Positions 1 through 8,545 of a DNA stretch of 24,989 nucleotides are shown here, one piece after another. Under the pieces are notes generated by a model. It had not been told where the DNA came from, did not search any database, and worked only from the letters and a program-made list of their open reading frames with translations. A program made the translations under genes and the position numbers. Positions within the stretch are counted from its first letter, which is position 1. Each line of letters starts with the position of its first letter. Source of the DNA: Polyrhizophydium stewartii (taxonomy: Eukaryota; Chytridiomycota; Chytridiomycetes; Rhizophydiales); NCBI GenBank assembly GCA_027604665.1, contig JADGIZ010000116.1, positions 1 through 24,989 of the forward strand. Direction: 5' to 3'.

Positions 1-326
1 ACCGTATAAGAAGCCAGACCCTGTAGTAGAATCTTGGGCTAAACTATGCGGTAAATAAAACTCAATAAAAAAGTATGCTGAAGGATCCGGGGGAGCCTTT
101 ACAAGGCTCCGGTCGCTCCGTGGCCGGAGCTCCGCACCTACTAACACCGTGGCTAGGCCCTCTGGGCTCAATTCTAAATAAAACAACATTCTGGTAGATT
201 GAATTAAGGGTCATCTAGCTAGTCAGATCGACTTAATCGATTGGTAGGTAAATTAAAAGACTATCATATTATTGCTATTCATGTGCATTCGGTAAAAGAG
301 CTAGTAAAAAGTCCATAACCCAAACT

Positions 327-344
327 AATCGCGGAGCCGCTCAA
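327..344 (+). repeat. 18-bp GC repeat, copy A
   Basis: The 18-mer aatcgcggagccgctcaa occurs here and again, identically, at 3827-3844. The centre gcggagccgc forms a short hairpin. It belongs to the small dispersed palindromes of this genome. Confidence 0.7.
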
Positions 345-2383
345 TTCTAAGGGGGGAAATAATTTGTATAGCTTTCGATTAGTCTAGGAATCGTTAGAAG
401 CTACTATGTACTGACTAATAACCTTGATCTATAGCTAAAACCACCCTGAAGTAGTTAAAGATAGGTTGTGACGATTATTGTCCACTATCAAAGATTCCTA
501 CTTTCCAATTTGTGTTTTGCATTAGCACCCCCCTATTAATTAATTTCTAAACAGAATCGTGGAGGACCAAAGGTGGCGGGGCCGGAACCTCAACATTACT
601 CCTGATAAATGAGAATGGGTTCAATCCTCATTTAACTCGATCGTGACCAACTACTAAAATCGAGTGGTGTTGTGCAAATTTCCTAATATCATGGTAATTC
701 GTGTTGTGTCGAATTCATAGCAAATCAAGGATTAGCCTATTAGGGTAGGTAATAAAAGATGTTTAGCTCTTTACTGTAAAACCCAGAGATAATGTGAATG
801 AAGTTGACCCGAGACTCAAATCGGTCGTGGAGGTAACGATGGGCGCCGGAATGAACGACTCTCTAGCCATTATTTTGAAGAAACCACCCCTTTTCATGTT
901 GCTATTTAAGATGTACTGGTTTCCATTTACGGTTGAGTTTTCTCTTTATGCATTTGCAGTTTTCGGCTTTAAACGCGCTTCAATTATAGAAATGTAAGAT
1001 ATAATGATAAATATATAGATCCTTAGTGCTATAGTCTCCTGTATTGTATTAGGTGCCATTAATGTAATTTGCTATGGCCGTGTTCCATTAAATAAGCACC
1101 AAGGCTATATAACATATATTTTGTACCATAGATGGTTGTAAGAACTTGGAGGCCATAATCTTAAGACCTCTCTACTTTATATGTAAAGCATATGGTAAGT
1201 CAAAATAGAACTAATATTGTATACATTCCCATGTTCATCGAATGACTAGGAAATTTTTCGCCATAGGTCACTATATACCGGGCGCGGGGGGTCGATGTTA
1301 ATCGACTACCCGCTCCACGCCTCTAGCGCTCCCTAATTTAGTCAAAGGACCTAAGTGGGCGCTATTCCAATTCTAAGGATGGGCCCGCGAGCAACCTGGG
1401 GGCTAATCTAGATGGTAGGTACCTCTATTACGTTATCCATAAGTTAAGCGGCTGCGCAATTTGATTCAATACTAATCTAAGACAGATATTTGTACATTTA
1501 TACGCCTGGTGCTATTACTAATTATTTTATATATAAAGGTCGAAATATTGGACTAGGTAGTCTAGTAATTTGGCTATTCAATTAGAGAGAAGTTGTAATA
1601 GGTAGTTGAGTTCCATGCTATATATTTGCTCCAACCATTGCTAGTACAGTGATCCACTTAGCAGAATTGCGATAATCAACGTTATAGGAATTATCTACCA
1701 AATATTAATAGAAGCCTGCTTAATAATTGTGCATTACTTTGGACGATTATTGCTATTATTCTATGGGGCCTGGCACATTATTCTTATTTATTAATTTATT
1801 TTACTCCCTGATTATTAAGAGCTATAGTTTCAATAGATATGGATTTTGTAATTAGATTTAGAAATTTATAAGGAGCTGGTGGTCGATGCCGCGAATCACG
1901 TTGATTACGTTATTCGCCTCCCTAGCCTCGACTCCGCGCAGCGCCTTTGGATGGGGCGGTATATGGTGATCTCTGGCTATAATCTTAAAAAAGAATTGGA
2001 AATCTAACCATTGGTTCAATAAATTCGGATTAGAAGTGCCGTAGCTAGCGTAGTAATTCTAGTAACTAAGCGGCTAGCTTGGCGCGAGCTGATGCTAGCA
2101 ATTTCAGTAGATTAACTATATAATTTCCTACATTAATTTATCTATACTTTCCTACGAATTAGCTTTATACTGATTTAGTTAAGATCGTAGTTTTATTGAT
2201 TTGTGTTACACAGATGGCGCTACATTTTTAATGAATCATATAAGCCGTAATGTAATTCAGGTGAAGTATCACAAAACTAACTGTTAAACACTTGATGGGG
2301 TAACTTCTTAAGCTCCCGAATACGCGCCTCCTATCGCGATCGGGGGCGCGGGTCGAAAATAATGGCAATTTGTGCATTTGACG

Positions 2384-2417
2384 GGTGGCCGCCTCCCCGC
2401 TGCACGGGGGTGGCGGC
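2384..2417. repeat. GC-rich hairpin
   Basis: The arms ggccgcc and ggcggc, extended by cccc/gggg, face each other across a short loop, giving a very stable stem-loop in AT-rich surroundings. It is probably another mobile GC cluster; nothing indicates a gene end here. Confidence 0.6.
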
Positions 2418-3322
2418 GTACCTTGCGGAATAAACCTAAATATTGTCCTCAGCTGAGGTTTATAGGATGTTCAATAACCGGATCTTATTAAATATATACC
2501 ATGAAAGTATTAATCATGAAGGAGCTTAATTGGAGTATGAATTATTATTCAGGCCTGCATTCCTCAGTTCAGGATGCTCTGACATTTAAAGTGACCAACA
2601 GGGTATAATAAAAATAATGGCAACACCTGTAGTCAACGGGGAGGGGAAGAGTTTCCTGTTAGCTTTTAAGATAATAGCTATAAACAATACGTTTAAAGCC
2701 AAAAACTCTAAATAAATATGTATAGTTTAAATAAGATTCAGATCCTAGAATTTGAGATCAGAGGTCAACCTTTTAAGAATGGCGGTAACCTAGTAGTTTA
2801 ACTGAGTTGGTGCCTAAAATATTAATCTTAATAATCAGGACTAAAAGGAAGCCCCAGGAGCTGGTTTATTCTAGAATTAACTCAGCGCCGAATGAGGGGG
2901 CGTTCACTAAAGTAGTAATGATATCATAAGAGTTACAGGCCCTACTTTTAATAAATATGATTAAACCTTTTCACAATGAGTTAAGTCAATTAAAGTAGCA
3001 TTAAAAACCATAAGATTACTATCTAAATCACGCAGTCGCTTAAGAATTAAAGTACTAGCATCTATAGGTTTAGTATCTATCTTAGTATAACCGTAACCAA
3101 TTACTAAGTGAAAGCTAGAATAAAATTATAATATAAGCCTAAAGGTATATTGAAAATTAATAAACTTGAGTTAAAATAGTCGTAATGAATGAATCGTCTA
3201 ACCGGTCCGAGGGTGCCTAACACTTGTTGTATAGCAATTGTACTTTAAGTAAATCCATTCCTTAGTTGGATTTTTATGATTTTACCCACCAGGACCCCAT
3301 CTATAATAATAAGCCCCTAGCC

Positions 3323-3397
3323 AGGGCGGCTCCCAGGGCTGCCGGGCGCTTAAGCGCCCTAGCGGCTGGCGGGATTTGGTTACCTCTGGCAATAATC
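3323..3397 (+). repeat. Dispersed GC element (cttaag core), copy 1
   Basis: A 75-bp element begins agggcggctcccagggc, carries the perfect palindrome gggcgcttaagcgccc in the centre, and ends acctctggcaataatc. The same left block, core and right tail recur at 11951-12024. Shorter relatives are at 4543-4598 (inverted) and 19087-19130. The arrangement of a central hairpin with flanking complementary GC blocks resembles the GC clusters and double-hairpin elements known in chytrid and blastocladiomycete mitochondria. Mobility is inferred from the scattered copies. Confidence 0.75.
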
Positions 3398-3520
3398 AAT
3401 TACCATTCCCGCAGCAGTTAAAGAGGTACTAAAATTAGGTCCTAAAGCTACCACCCAAATCCTCAGTGCTTAATAATTCATCTAGTGATACTGGTGAAGC
3501 AATTAATCTATATTGATTAG

Positions 3521-3541
3521 AGTCGGCCCCCTGGGGGCGAC
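3521..3541. repeat. GC-rich hairpin
   Basis: The arms agtcggcccc and ggggcgact pair almost completely across a minimal loop. A second, smaller palindrome (ctccccgctacgcggtgagt) follows directly. Confidence 0.55.
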
Positions 3542-3826
3542 TCCCCGCTACGCGGTGAGTCTATGGTTAATTAGCCTTACAATCTTATCTGGAACTCTAA
3601 ATACATGAAACATGTTAGCCAAATATTTAACCGGTTAACTTAATCATTTTTATGAATAAATTAGGAACAGGACTCCTATAAGTGGCATAGGCTGCAAACT
3701 CATCTGATTTGTCTTTATTGATTTAGTACACCTCTACAGGGTCAATCATTTTATATTTGCACCCATTAGCTTTTATTTAGTTAAATGCGCTTATCAATAA
3801 TCTATCATAAAGGATCTTAGTATACC

Positions 3827-3844
3827 AATCGCGGAGCCGCTCAA
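3827..3844 (+). repeat. 18-bp GC repeat, copy B
   Basis: Identical to 327-344. The flanks differ after the shared 18 bp, as expected for an independently inserted short element. Confidence 0.7.
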
Positions 3845-4446
3845 GTCTTAGCTTTTTATCCGTAGGTTTTTTATATATTTCATAGGGTACCTGTACTAAA
3901 ATAGAGGTAAATTAGGCCTAGAATAGGTACAAAATCTGTAGTAGATGTAGCCAACTGGTAAAATGACAATTAAGGTACATGGGCTATCATCCTTCAATCA
4001 AATATAAACCAAAATAGAGGTACCAAACCTCGGATATCTTTGGACACCAATCCTGCTTCATTTTTATGTTATTAATTAAATTTATTAATTAGTCGAATCG
4101 TAGATTCGATAATCCTAATATAGTACTTATCTTGAATACTAAAAGGTTTAATATTAAGGCATATTTATATATAACGGGGGCCGGTGGAAATGACCCCTGG
4201 CAAGAATCTATTTTATCTAGGTCAGAGGTATTACTATAACGGGGTAAACCATAACAAGATAAGACCAAATAAGTTTGTAAGAGCTCCGCTCGATCAATAA
4301 TAATTATTCTAATCGACCTATGGTCGATCACCATGTAACCGCATAGCATTGGGCATACTCTGCCGTCCTAGCTTTAAATACGAGTGCTTCTTATAAAAGT
4401 CTTTAAGCATGGATTGGTGCCCCAAAATGTGTCCGCGCCATTTTCT

Positions 4447-4462
4447 GGAGCGACTCCTAGCG
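4447..4462 (+). repeat. 16-bp palindromic repeat ggagcgactcctagcg
   Basis: The same 16-mer occurs at 13293-13308, and a 15-bp inverted match is at 24146-24160. ggag/ctcc forms the hairpin stem. It is one of the small dispersed palindrome families. Confidence 0.65.
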
Positions 4463-4542
4463 TCTTTCACCAAATGACACCCCAATAAAACCCAGTAGGG
4501 CAAATAAATACATCTAAAATAGGTCAATTTCTATAAGGTGGC

Positions 4543-4598
4543 CCAGTCGCCCGGGCGCTTAAGCGCCCGGCAGCCTTGGTAGCCGCCCTTGCGACTGT
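4543..4598 (-). repeat. Dispersed GC element (cttaag core), copy 2, inverted
   Basis: Read on the minus strand this matches the left block and core of the copies at 3323 and 11951: cagtcgc, then agggcggct, then gggcgcttaagcgccc. The outer arms cagtcgc/gcgactg can pair around the inner palindrome, making a nested hairpin. The right tail acctctggcaataatc is missing. Confidence 0.7.
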
Positions 4599-5099
4599 GC
4601 ACATAAGTAGGTGGTATGGTCTATATATTCATAAGCCTAGAAAAGCTAATTAGGCATTCATTTAACTATCTGAGCCTCGGCAGGTTTGAATTCCTTATGA
4701 TATACCTACAATAGATAAATATTTTTACTGTTAAAAGGGGCGGTGCTGCCTGTTTTAATAAAAAGCAATCATATAGGTCATTATTAGTAGTCATCGTTCT
4801 AAGAGTATAGGTAGCCGAAATAACATTGGCAGCTTTATGTTAAAAACATCATCAGAAACATAGTAGGTTAGAGTAAAATATCATTGAGCCAAATCTGATT
4901 TATAATAATTAAACCGACACTGATTATTTAATAGATTGACTGCGAAGGCAGGCAATCACCCTCCGGTTGATTGTGAATAAACCTAGCTTTGTAATTATTA
5001 AGAAACTGTGACAAACTAATATATTAACCCTCTGTACTATTTTTTATTAAAGAGAATAAGTTTAAGTGGAAATTAAGATAGATCCCAAATTATTAAAAA

Positions 5100-5885
5100 A
5101 TGAAATATTTTCATCCTTATCATATTGTAAATGTGTCACCTTGGCCATTATTAATGAGTATAATAGTTTTAACATTAGGTTTAACTTTTGCAACTTGGTT
5201 AACTAATGGTACTAATGGTTATCAAGTTCTTATTACTTTAGCATCCTTTTGTTACGTTCTAATTTTATGGTTTAGAGATATTATACGTGAAGCTCAAGGA
5301 GGATTTCATACTAAAATAGTTCAAAGAGGTATAATAATTAGTTTTTAGTTATTTTTAATAACTGAAATTCTTTTATTTGCTTCATTTTTCTGGGCCTTTT
5401 TCCATTCTAGTTTAGCTCCTGCTATTGAATTAGGTAGTGTTTGGCCTCCTGTAGGTGTTACTCCAATTAATGCTTGGAACTAGCCATTATTAGGTAGTGT
5501 ATTATTATTATCTTCAGGTTTTATTTTAACTCACAGTCATCATGCTTTTTTAAGTGGACATAAAGATTTAGCTTTATTTAGTTTATTTTTTAGTATTTTA
5601 GTTGGTTCTTCTTTTGTTTATTTACAATTTAATGAATATCTTTATGCTGAATACGCAATTAATGATTCCGTTTTCGGTTCTACTTTTTACTCTTAGACTG
5701 GTTAGCATGGATAGCACATTATTTTTTCTATTGTATTTCTTATAGTCTCCTTTTTTCGTATGTATGTAGATCAATTTACCATAGAGCACTGCTTAGGGTT
5801 AGATTTTGCTATATGGTACGCTCATCTCGTTGATCTCTAGTGGTTATTCATATTTGTGGTTATATATTGGTTTGGAGGAAATTAA
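5100..5885 (+). CDS. cox3: Cytochrome c oxidase subunit 3
   Basis: This encodes COX3, a core membrane subunit of respiratory complex IV in the inner mitochondrial membrane. Translation from ATG 5100 to TAA 5883-5885 gives 261 residues, normal for the family. Recognisable blocks are [14 protein letters not shown] near the N-terminus, [12 protein letters not shown] with ELGSVWPP in the middle, LTHSHHAFL, and [10 protein letters not shown] followed by TGxHGxH and a C-terminal [17 protein letters not shown] occurs in frame at 5346, 5481, 5694, 5703, 5712 and 5838, all where hydrophobic residues are expected; leucine fits every one. Trp is always TGG. The last 20 codons (5826-5885) have a second, diverged copy at 6949-7020, so this C-terminus was probably brought in by the mobile ORF that follows. 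Codons from about 5690 on use more C and G at third positions than the first two thirds. No Shine-Dalgarno-like site is visible; the ATG follows an A-rich run. Confidence 0.97.
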
Positions 5886-5955
5886 TTTAGCATTTATTCC
5901 AACTATTTTCTAGTGTATAAATGTACCCTTTGAATCAGTATTAAGTAAATTAAAG

Positions 5956-6555
5956 GTGAATTATATAGAATACTTTGAGCATTTAGGTTCTAAATATACT
6001 AGGAAAATGATAATGGATAATTATGTCAAATCAAAAGGTATCTATATGTTTGTTAATTTAATAAATGAAAATTTTTATATAGGTTCATCAAATCAAATAG
6101 GTATCAGATTTGGGCAACACCTCAATAATTTTGATAAAAACTTAGGCTCTAAAAAATTTTATAATAGTGTTAATAAATATGGGTTAGACTATTTTCATTT
6201 TGTTATTTAGGAACTTTTACCTAGTGATTTCACTATAGAACAAATAAGAGAAATCGAGAACTCTTATATAGAACGTTTCCACCCAGCTTTAAATACTTAG
6301 GATACAGCTTTTCCATCGCTATATAATCCAGTAGGTGGCTCATCTGATAAAGTAAAATGTTTTGTATATAATATTTTTGACCATTCAATGATTGAGTTTG
6401 ATTCTCTTGTGGAATGTAGAATATTCTTAGACATTAGTGATTCAACCTTGAGACGCAATCTCAATTCCAATAGGTTATACTTAATTCATAACTCTTATTT
6501 AGTATCTAAAGATTTATCTAAATTTGATAGTGAAATTAAATTAGATGAATATTAA
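5956..6555 (+). CDS. GIY-YIG homing endonuclease (catalytic part, up to in-frame TAA)
   Basis: From GTG 5956 the frame runs 199 codons to TAA 6553-6555, with TAG leucines at 6208 and 6298. Motifs in order are GIY at residues 28-30, YIG at 41-43 followed by SS, an arginine at 51, and a probable catalytic glutamate at 101 in the ExxYIE...P.LN block. These are the conserved parts of GIY-YIG nucleases, which cut DNA to spread their own gene. Residues from about 133 to 195 (FVYN...FDSLVE...STLRRNL...YLVS) look like a NUMOD1-type helix-turn-helix repeat that binds DNA. The frame stays open upstream of the GTG into the cox3 3' end, in a different phase from cox3. No ATG precedes the GIY motif except at 6007, which still leaves the motif intact, so the true start is uncertain. 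The same frame continues after the TAA. Confidence 0.85.
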
Positions 6556-6948
6556 AATTAGAATGCAGTTAATTTATGTAATTTAGATGGAGTTGTGATA
6601 AAACAGTTCTATAGTATCAATGAATGTGCCAGATATTTAAAAATTGATCGAACTACAATAAAAAAATATCTACTGAAAGATGAACGTTATCTCAATATTA
6701 GGTTTAAACCATTTCAATCATTTGTAGATATTACCCTCGATCCAGGAGCGATTCAATTAATTATGGATAGGTTTCAAACTTAGCCTTATTATGAAGCTAC
6801 CTCTCTCAAAACGGGTGTAATTATACGTGATAAAAGTTCGGTAAACCTTATGGCACAATTATCTTGTTCTAGGGAGCCTTTTTATAGACATATAAATAAT
6901 AATACACTATTAAGAAAAGAATGGTCTATAAAAAAATATGATCAGTAA
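6556..6948 (+). pseudogene. C-terminal DNA-binding part of the GIY-YIG ORF, cut off by TAA
   Basis: After TAA 6553 the same reading frame stays open for 130 codons to TAA 6946-6948, with TAG leucines at 6559 and 6781. The peptide contains QFYSINECARYLKIDRTTIK, a clear NUMOD/helix-turn-helix repeat like the one upstream, and a third weaker repeat ending in SREPFYRHINNNTLLRKEW. Unbroken frame and family-like content say this was recently the C-terminus of the endonuclease. The TAA is therefore a young nonsense mutation, a sequencing error, or a codon that is read through. A separately translated protein is possible but no good start is visible. Confidence 0.7.
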
Positions 6949-7020
6949 TTTATCGATGTCTAGTGGCTTTTTGTTTTTGTAATTATCGAGCGGCTACGCG
7001 ATTGGTTCGGAGGTAATTAA
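6949..7020 (+). pseudogene. Displaced original cox3 3' end
   Basis: Directly after the endonuclease stop, the same frame reads F-I-D-V-L-W-L-F-V-F-V-I-I, then five foreign codons (6988-7002), then W-F-G-G-N and TAA 7018-7020. This parallels the current cox3 ending [19 protein letters not shown]. The leucine after V is TAG in both copies (5838, 6961). The foreign stretch gagcggctacgcgat is a GC-rich palindrome-like insert that replaced the tyrosine codon. The piece has no start codon of its own and is almost certainly not translated. Confidence 0.85.
6988..7002 (+). repeat. GC mini-element inserted in the cox3 relic
   Basis: The 15 bp gagcggctacgcgat interrupt the otherwise intact coding relic between isoleucine and tryptophan codons. 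gcg/cgc complementarity and GC-richness match the small palindromes elsewhere in the window. The insert keeps the frame. Confidence 0.6.
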
Positions 7021-7063
7021 TTTTCCTTAGTGATTTATATTGAATTTCAAAATTAATTTATTG

Positions 7064-7525
7064 ATGAGTTTTCTTATTATGTCTTTAGCTATTATATTTA
7101 TTATTTCTTTATTATATATATTAAGTTTTTGGTTACAACAAGGCGAACATAGTTCACTCAAATTAAGTATTTATGAATGTGGATTTGAACCTATAGGTAA
7201 TGCTAGAATGAAATTCGATTTACTTTATTGGATTATAGGTATATTTTATCTAATTTTTGATTTAGAATTAGTTTTTTTATTTCCATTTGGTTCAATTATT
7301 TTCAATTTTGATTCTTTTTATTATCTTTTTATATTTTTTGGATTTTTTCTTATTCTTACTTTAGGTTTTTTATTTGAATGGAAATCTAATGCTCTGTTTA
7401 TCAAATCTCAAATTTTAGTTTTGTTATCCATACCTTACCCATTAGCTTAGTTTGCAAGTTCGGTAATGATCGTGGAGGTGAACGCACCGCGGGGCGGGCA
7501 CGTCCACCTCGAAGAGTCCCGGTAA
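7064..7525 (+). CDS. nad3: NADH dehydrogenase subunit 3
   Basis: This encodes ND3, a small membrane subunit of complex I in the inner mitochondrial membrane. From ATG 7064, an N-terminal membrane helix is followed by YECGFEP at residues 37-43, FD at 51-52, LIFDLEL at 63-69, and two more hydrophobic helices ending in [14 protein letters not shown]. These are the standard ND3 landmarks. The usual family length (about 115-130 residues) is reached at TAG 7448, which would give 128 residues. If TAG is leucine, as in cox3, translation continues 25 codons to TAA 7523-7525 through a GC-rich hairpin with no ND3-like content. In-frame TTG 7040 is an alternative start, after TGA 7031; ATG 7064 fits family N-termini better. 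No other TAG occurs in the gene. The gene lies 43 bp after the cox3 relic on the same strand. Confidence 0.93.
7475..7510 (+). repeat. Stem-loop overlapping the nad3 3' end
   Basis: gaggtgaacg at 7475-7484 pairs with cgtccacctc at 7501-7510 in 9 of 10 positions around a GC-rich loop. It could be a GC cluster inserted at the gene end or an RNA-processing structure. It lies inside nad3 only if TAG 7448 is read as leucine. Confidence 0.55.
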
Positions 7526-8224
7526 TCAGGACTGCAATCGACTCCACTACCTTATCCTGGGCACCGGCTAATCACTTCTCTATACTGCTCAAATCAAGGA
7601 TGGTTATTGAATGACAGGAAGAGATCTATTAAAACTTTGTTGTGCTTCACTTCTCAGCTACCAAATAAGGATAAATGAGAATTCGATGATCGAGATGATG
7701 AACCATCTAAATTGATGTGTTATACGCGGTTAGACTGCGGCCTAGGCTGCTCAAAATGAGCGGACCGCTGAAGAAAGAAAAGATTCAATACAACCTGTTA
7801 GTCCGATGCTAGAAAAGGTATGTACCAAACAATAGTATTAATCATTTCATAAAAGCATGAGTGTCAGTTTACAGATGTTTATTGAAGCTTTATTTATTAA
7901 TTGAGTACTTTATGTTTCCTCTTATGGCTTCATGCTATGTTTGCCTGCCTTCAGGGAATTGGGGGGTTTGAACCTCATGCTTAGCCTGTCTTTTATATAT
8001 TATGTTATATCAAACCTACTTAGAACCATTATAGACGTGCTGTATCCGCTGCTAACCAGGATATCGTTGCTGTAAGAGGTTTGGCAGCGATTAGTGAATT
8101 CAGACCTTTGCCTCAACTATACTGATCAACTAAATCTAGAAGGTCAATTACGAACCTTACTTAGCAGCCATAATATGGCCATAAGATTTATTGATCGAAC
8201 TAGTTCGATGGATTCATGGTATTA

Positions 8225-8545
8225 TATGGATATGAACTAGTATATACTTATATTAGTAATAGATATAACCTAATATAACTAATGAATTATATAAAGAATA
8301 AAGATAAGCTAGACATAAATAGATTGGTGAGAATACAGATAATAACTAATGAAATAGACATCAGGATAAGCTAAAGATAATATCTAATATAAACCTTAGT
8401 AATTGATAAGATTATGATGATTTGGATAAAGTAGATAAGGTATAAGATACAATAATGGGTAATAAGATATAATGACTTAGAAGAGAATAGGGATTAGAAC
8501 ATAGATGTTAATAGAGAAATAGAAGGATGAAATGATTAGCATAGC
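8225..8545 (+). repeat. Purine-rich low-complexity block
   Basis: For about 320 bp the plus strand is dominated by A and G with T, and cytosine is scarce. Short words such as gataag, gataat and agataa recur irregularly. It looks like an old, decayed microsatellite or a strand-biased spacer. No frame stays open across it. Confidence 0.5.

Larger units (their letters stand above)
1..5099. other. Long intergenic region rich in GC hairpins
   Basis: No protein, rRNA or tRNA gene is recognisable here on either strand, even when TAG is read as leucine. The background is AT-rich and full of TAA and TGA in all frames. It is punctuated by GC-rich, self-complementary clusters at about 105-135, 1278-1330, 1870-1960, 2320-2417, 3323-3397, 3521-3560 and 4543-4598. 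The hairpin at 2384-2417 and the one at 3521-3541 have near-perfect stems. A short ORF-like stretch near 794-997 has no recognisable product. This looks like expanded mitochondrial spacer. A highly divergent RNA gene could be hidden in it. Confidence 0.6.
5826..6948 (+). mobile_element. Mobile endonuclease unit carrying a replacement cox3 C-terminus
   Basis: The proposed mobile unit consists of the final 20 cox3 codons, a 70-bp spacer and the GIY-YIG ORF. Evidence for insertion is that an alternative cox3 ending (6949-7020) begins directly after the ORF stop codon. The two endings encode nearly the same peptide, share a TAG leucine (5838 and 6961) and the final WFGGN and TAA, but differ at many third codon positions, so they are homologous and not a fresh tandem copy. 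GIY-YIG mobile ORFs that substitute gene C-termini are known in Allomyces and in arbuscular mycorrhizal fungi. The left boundary is inferred from the start of the displaced copy and could lie further upstream in cox3. Confidence 0.75.

Noticed and set aside
590..640. atgggttcaatcctcat looks like a tRNA T-arm.
   Set aside because: No anticodon arm, D-arm or matching acceptor stem could be found around it.
3430..3465. aggtcctaaagctacc resembles the LSU rRNA block ggtcctaaggtagcg.
   Set aside because: Only a short imperfect match next to a GC element; no other LSU landmark nearby.
4089..4527. Two overlapping minus-strand ORFs.
   Set aside because: They run through palindromes and a 16-bp repeat, have no family-like motif, and overlap each other in different frames.
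7920..7990. ggtttgaacc-like sequence suggesting a tRNA on either strand.
   Set aside because: The T-stem is mismatched and no cloverleaf can be completed.
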